From an uncultured Erysipelotrichaceae bacterium (GTDB lineage: Bacteria > Bacillota_I > Bacilli_A > Erysipelotrichales > Erysipelotrichaceae): a stretch of DNA of 7,678 nucleotides. The DNA is taken from positions 1 to 7,678 of the forward strand of contig CAMOOA010000059.1 in the NCBI GenBank assembly GCA_946621045.1, in the 5' to 3' direction. Under the pieces are notes generated by a model. That model had not been told where the DNA came from and made no database searches. It saw nothing but the letters and a program-made list of their open reading frames with translations. The position numbers and the translations under genes were made by a program. Below, piece after piece: positions 6,120 to 7,678 of this stretch. How positions within the stretch are numbered: position 1 is the first letter of the stretch; the number at the start of each line of letters is the position of its first letter.

Positions 6120-6195
6120 TGTGAAATTTTTGTGAAAAATCGTTTACAAAAAATGCTGCCAATCAATTGTATTTTGTTAGTTTAGCGGTTATTAT
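6120..6195 (+). promoter_or_regulatory. Promoter and operator-like repeats of the BMP lipoprotein gene
   Basis: The AT-rich 138-nt gap between MATE and the lipoprotein gene holds two promoter options. One has TTTACA (6143-6148, one mismatch from TTGACA) as -35 with a poor TTGTAT as -10, 18 nt on. The other has TTGTAT (6167-6172) as -35, a 17-nt spacer and TATTAT (6190-6195, one mismatch) as -10, which would give a very short leader before the SD at 6204. TGTGAAA is repeated at 6120-6126 and 6131-6137, exactly 11 nt apart. The second copy begins a 20-bp imperfect palindrome, TTGTGAAA at 6130 against TTTACAA ending at 6149, overlapping the first -35. These look like regulator sites of unknown identity. 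Confidence 0.4.
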
Positions 6196-6217
6196 CTTTG
6201 CATAAGGAGAGAAAGAA

Positions 6218-7381
6218 ATGAAAAAGTTATCCAAATTTCTTGTCGCAGCGCTCCTGGGACTTTCCATGGCAGCATGCGGCAGCAGCTCTGCTCCGGCTGA
6301 AGAACCGGCAGCACCGGCTGAAGCACCTGCAACTGAAGCACCTGCAGCTGAAGCAACCGCAGAAGCAGCACCTGCAGCTGAAGCAGCAAGCGATCTGAAG
6401 ATTGCCTACATCGTATCGCACCTCGGCGACAAGTCCTTCGCAGACAGCGGCGAGCGCGGTATGGAACAGCTTCGTAAGGAAGGCTATGATGCCAAGACAT
6501 TCGAAATCGGTGACGATGCTTCCAAGTATGAAGACCAGATTCTTGACACCATCGACCAGGGCTACAACCTGATCTACGCTTCCTCCACATACTTCGATCA
6601 GTGCCATGCACTGGCAGAGGAATATCCGGATGTCAAGTTCGTCATCTTCGACGACAACAAGGCTCCGGAAGATCTGCTCGACAATGAAGCAGTTATCTTC
6701 TATGCACAGAACGAAGGTTCCTACCTCGTTGGTATGATGGCTGCCGCGATGTCCAAGTCCGGAAGTGTTGCGGTTAACTATGGTATGCCGAACCCGGTTA
6801 TCTTCGACTTCGTTACAGGTTATGTAAACGGCGTCAAGGACTGGAATGAAGCTAACGGCACAAACGTTAAGGTTATTGCTGCTCAGGTTGGTTCCTGGAG
6901 CGATCCTGCTACTATGAAGGATCTCTGCCTCGGTCAGGCTCGTGACAACAAGACTGACGTATTCTATCAGGTTGCCGGCGGATCCGGTGACGGTCTGTTC
7001 GAAGCTTGCGTAGAGAACGGCACATGGGCAATCGGTGTTGACTCCGACCAGTATCAGGCTTACAAGGATTCCGAGAACCCTGAAAAGGCTGACGTAATCC
7101 TCACATCCATGCTGAAGGAAGTCGGTAACTCCCTCGTTTCCATGACACACTCCATCGACAACGGTGAGGATGTCTGGAAGAAGACAACAACTCTCGGTCT
7201 TGCTCAGGACTCCGTTGGATATGTTGACAACGAGTTCTTCCAGGCTAACGTTCCGGCAGAAGTCCGTGACGCTATGGCCAAGGCAGCTGAGGAAGTCAAG
7301 TCCGGTTCCAAGGATGTCAAGTCCTACTTCGACTTCGCATCCGAGGATGAGTTCAACGCTTACCTCGAGGAAGTTAAATAA
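6218..7381 (+). CDS. BMP/PnrA-like nucleoside-binding lipoprotein of an ABC importer
   Basis: A 387-residue lipid-anchored substrate-binding protein. The signal peptide MKKLSKFLVAALLGLSMAAC ends in lipobox MAAC with lipidated Cys20. Residues 21-58 form a low-complexity Ala/Pro/Glu linker, and the BMP domain begins near KIAYIVS (61-67). Family marks are GDKSFADSG (70-78, aligning with the ligand-contacting DxSFN motif), VGSWSDPA (224-231), DVFYQVAGGSGDGLFEA (247-263), GVDSDQ (273-278) and LTSMLK (295-300), which in PnrA and related proteins contact the nucleoside. The Asn of DxSFN is Ala75 here. AAGGAGA (6204-6210) lies 7 nt before ATG. Codon choice differs sharply from its neighbours (more GCT, GTT, CTC, TTC, GAC, AAG), as expected for a very highly expressed gene. 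A terminator follows, and an ATPase start appears beyond it, so this is the binding component of a nucleoside ABC system. Exact ligand is inferred. Confidence 0.92.
   Translation: MKKLSKFLVAALLGLSMAACGSSSAPAEEPAAPAEAPATEAPAAEATAEAAPAAEAASDLKIAYIVSHLGDKSFADSGERGMEQLRKEGYDAKTFEIGDDASKYEDQILDTIDQGYNLIYASSTYFDQCHALAEEYPDVKFVIFDDNKAPEDLLDNEAVIFYAQNEGSYLVGMMAAAMSKSGSVAVNYGMPNPVIFDFVTGYVNGVKDWNEANGTNVKVIAAQVGSWSDPATMKDLCLGQARDNKTDVFYQVAGGSGDGLFEACVENGTWAIGVDSDQYQAYKDSENPEKADVILTSMLKEVGNSLVSMTHSIDNGEDVWKKTTTLGLAQDSVGYVDNEFFQANVPAEVRDAMAKAAEEVKSGSKDVKSYFDFASEDEFNAYLEEVK
6318..6385 (+). repeat. Short direct repeats encoding the Ala/Pro/Glu linker
   Basis: CTGAAGCACCTGCA occurs at 6318-6331 and 6333-6346 (15-nt period), and the 18-mer GCACCTGCAGCTGAAGCA at 6338-6355 and again at 6368-6385. 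All units keep the reading frame in multiples of three. They encode the linker between lipidated cysteine and binding domain, so slippage would change only tether length. Confidence 0.8.
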
Positions 7382-7417
7382 TTTTTCCTGAACGGGAAAC
7401 AGTTATAGACTTGCCGT

Positions 7418-7455
7418 AAAGAGCGGGTATGCTTCATGCATTCCGCTCTTTTTTT
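7418..7455 (+). terminator. Intrinsic terminator after the BMP lipoprotein gene
   Basis: A 9-bp perfect stem, AAAGAGCGG (7418-7426) with CCGCTCTTT (7443-7451), is extended inside by ATGC (7429-7432) with GCAT (7438-7441) around loop TTCAT, and runs into a T tract ending at 7455. It lies 37 nt after the stop. A terminator between binding protein and ATPase is a common way to make far more lipoprotein than transporter; the downstream gene would depend on read-through or its own promoter. Confidence 0.88.
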
Positions 7456-7485
7456 ATGCAGAGAATATTTGGTGCACAAACACCC

Positions 7486-7511
7486 TTGTATTTGAAGTAG
7501 AATAAATACAA
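7486..7511. promoter_or_regulatory. 8-bp inverted repeat upstream of the ABC ATPase gene
   Basis: TTGTATTT (7486-7493) and AAATACAA (7504-7511) are perfect 8-bp arms around a 10-nt spacer that contains TAGAAT (7498-7503), one base off a -10. No convincing -35 lies 16-18 nt before that TAGAAT. A weaker alternative promoter is TTGAAG (7492-7497), 18 nt, TAGAAA (7516-7521). The site looks like an operator placed on a promoter that re-initiates transcription after the terminator at 7418-7455; this is inference from position and symmetry. Confidence 0.4.
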
Positions 7512-7521
7512 CAAATAGAAA

Positions 7522-7637
7522 GTGAAAAAAATCTATTGTTACAGTACGGGAACCGCTCAGACGGCGGAGATTGCCTCAGAAGAGAGGAAGCGCTTTCAGT
7601 GATGTCTGCGCATGTCACCTTGGATGTAAGGGGGTAA
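7522..7637 (+). other. Structured leader with two overlapping tiny ORFs before the ATPase gene
   Basis: A GTG-initiated 26-codon frame (7522-7602, beginning KKIYCYSTGT after the start) ends in TGATG, where an 11-codon ATG frame (7602-7637) begins and ends within the SD region of the ATPase gene. The first has no SD, so neither is a secure gene. The RNA can fold as CCGC/GCGG (7553-7556 with 7564-7567), GTGA/TCAC (7599-7602 with 7615-7618), or CCTT/AAGG (7618-7621 with 7628-7631). The last stem covers part of the SD and competes with the previous one by one base. It matches no riboswitch class I recognise. Confidence 0.2.
7585..7598 (+). promoter_or_regulatory. cre-like (CcpA) box in the leader of the ABC ATPase gene
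   Basis: AGGAAGCGCTTTCA matches 9 of 11 defined cre positions; the mismatches are at positions 1 and 3. It lies about 47 nt before the ATPase start and downstream of any plausible promoter, a placement used by CcpA to block elongating polymerase. Its centre is also a near-palindrome (GGAAGC/GCTTTC). Confidence 0.45.
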
Positions 7638-7644
7638 AAGCACA

Positions 7645-7678
7645 GTGGCAGAAGAAGTACTGCGAATGCAAGGGATTA
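7645..7678 (+). CDS. ABC transporter ATP-binding protein, N-terminus only (partial)
   Basis: A GTG start, preceded by AAGGGGG (7628-7634) with 10 nt spacing, opens a frame reading (V/M)AEEVLRMQGI to the window edge. This is the typical opening of the sugar/nucleoside-type double-cassette ATPases that partner BMP lipoproteins, where a short charged start leads into the first strand of the nucleotide-binding domain. No Walker motif is in the window, so the call rests on eleven residues, the good SD and the position after the lipoprotein gene. Permease genes would be expected further downstream. Confidence 0.6.
   Translation, partial: MAEEVLRMQGI

Noticed and set aside
6130..6149. Rex-type redox operator (TTGTGAA...)
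   Set aside because: The left arm fits, but the right arm is TTTACAA rather than TTCACAA and the spacing is 2 bp too long. It is kept only as an unidentified palindrome.
6197..6204. TTTGCATA shared with the hydrolase operator (2735-2742) as a common regulator half-site
   Set aside because: A single shared 8-mer between two short AT-rich regions is easily chance, and the second half-site is missing here.
6318..6385. CRISPR or minisatellite array
   Set aside because: The repeats are short, in frame, without unique spacers, and explained by the Ala/Pro/Glu linker of the lipoprotein.

Overview
The window looks like chromosomal DNA of a low-to-mid GC Gram-positive anaerobe (Bacillota; an Erysipelotrichia- or Clostridia-like gut bacterium is my guess). 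The reasons are strong GGAGG-type Shine-Dalgarno sites, CcpA/cre-like boxes, T-tract intrinsic terminators, a lipoprotein with an Ala/Pro/Glu linker, and the family flavour of every protein. There are no RNA genes, IS elements, phage genes or CRISPR arrays. Species-level assignment is not possible from the sequence alone.

Layout. (1) 1-573: tail of an unidentified upstream gene, then a dCMP deaminase gene on the + strand, closed by a hairpin that can act as a bidirectional terminator. (2) 596-2642: two tandem adenosine-deaminase-family genes on the - strand, 19 nt apart, one transcript. (3) 2643-2817: a dense divergent control region with three palindromes, an extended -10 promoter for the + strand, a candidate -10 for the - strand, a weak cre-like box, and a leader in which the Shine-Dalgarno of the next gene lies between two hairpins. 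(4) 2818-6079: a translationally coupled + strand operon of two paralogous nucleoside hydrolases (4-nt overlap) and a MATE-family transporter (1-nt overlap). Its terminator-like hairpin contains a cre-like box. (5) 6080-7381: a separately promoted, highly codon-biased BMP/PnrA-type lipoprotein, the nucleoside-binding component of an ABC importer, followed by an intrinsic terminator. (6) 7456-7678: a structured leader with an inverted repeat, tiny overlapping ORFs and a cre-like box, leading into the first 11 codons of what is probably the ABC transporter ATPase.

Together the genes from 596 onward read as a nucleoside-scavenging island. A surface lipoprotein with its ABC transporter would bring in nucleosides. 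The deaminases would convert adenosine-type nucleosides to inosine-type ones. The hydrolases would split N-glycosidic bonds to give free base and free ribose; no phosphorylase is seen. The MATE protein may export a base, nucleoside or toxic analogue. The cre-like boxes suggest that scavenging nucleosides for carbon is repressed when better sugars are present.

The most notable observations are an Asp in place of the catalytic Glu in one deaminase (HAGD instead of HAGE), the palindrome-rich divergent promoter, the SD-hairpin-ATG arrangement ahead of the first hydrolase, and a MATE transporter wired into a nucleoside hydrolase operon. I see no clearly unprecedented system. The novelty is in the combination and its control elements.
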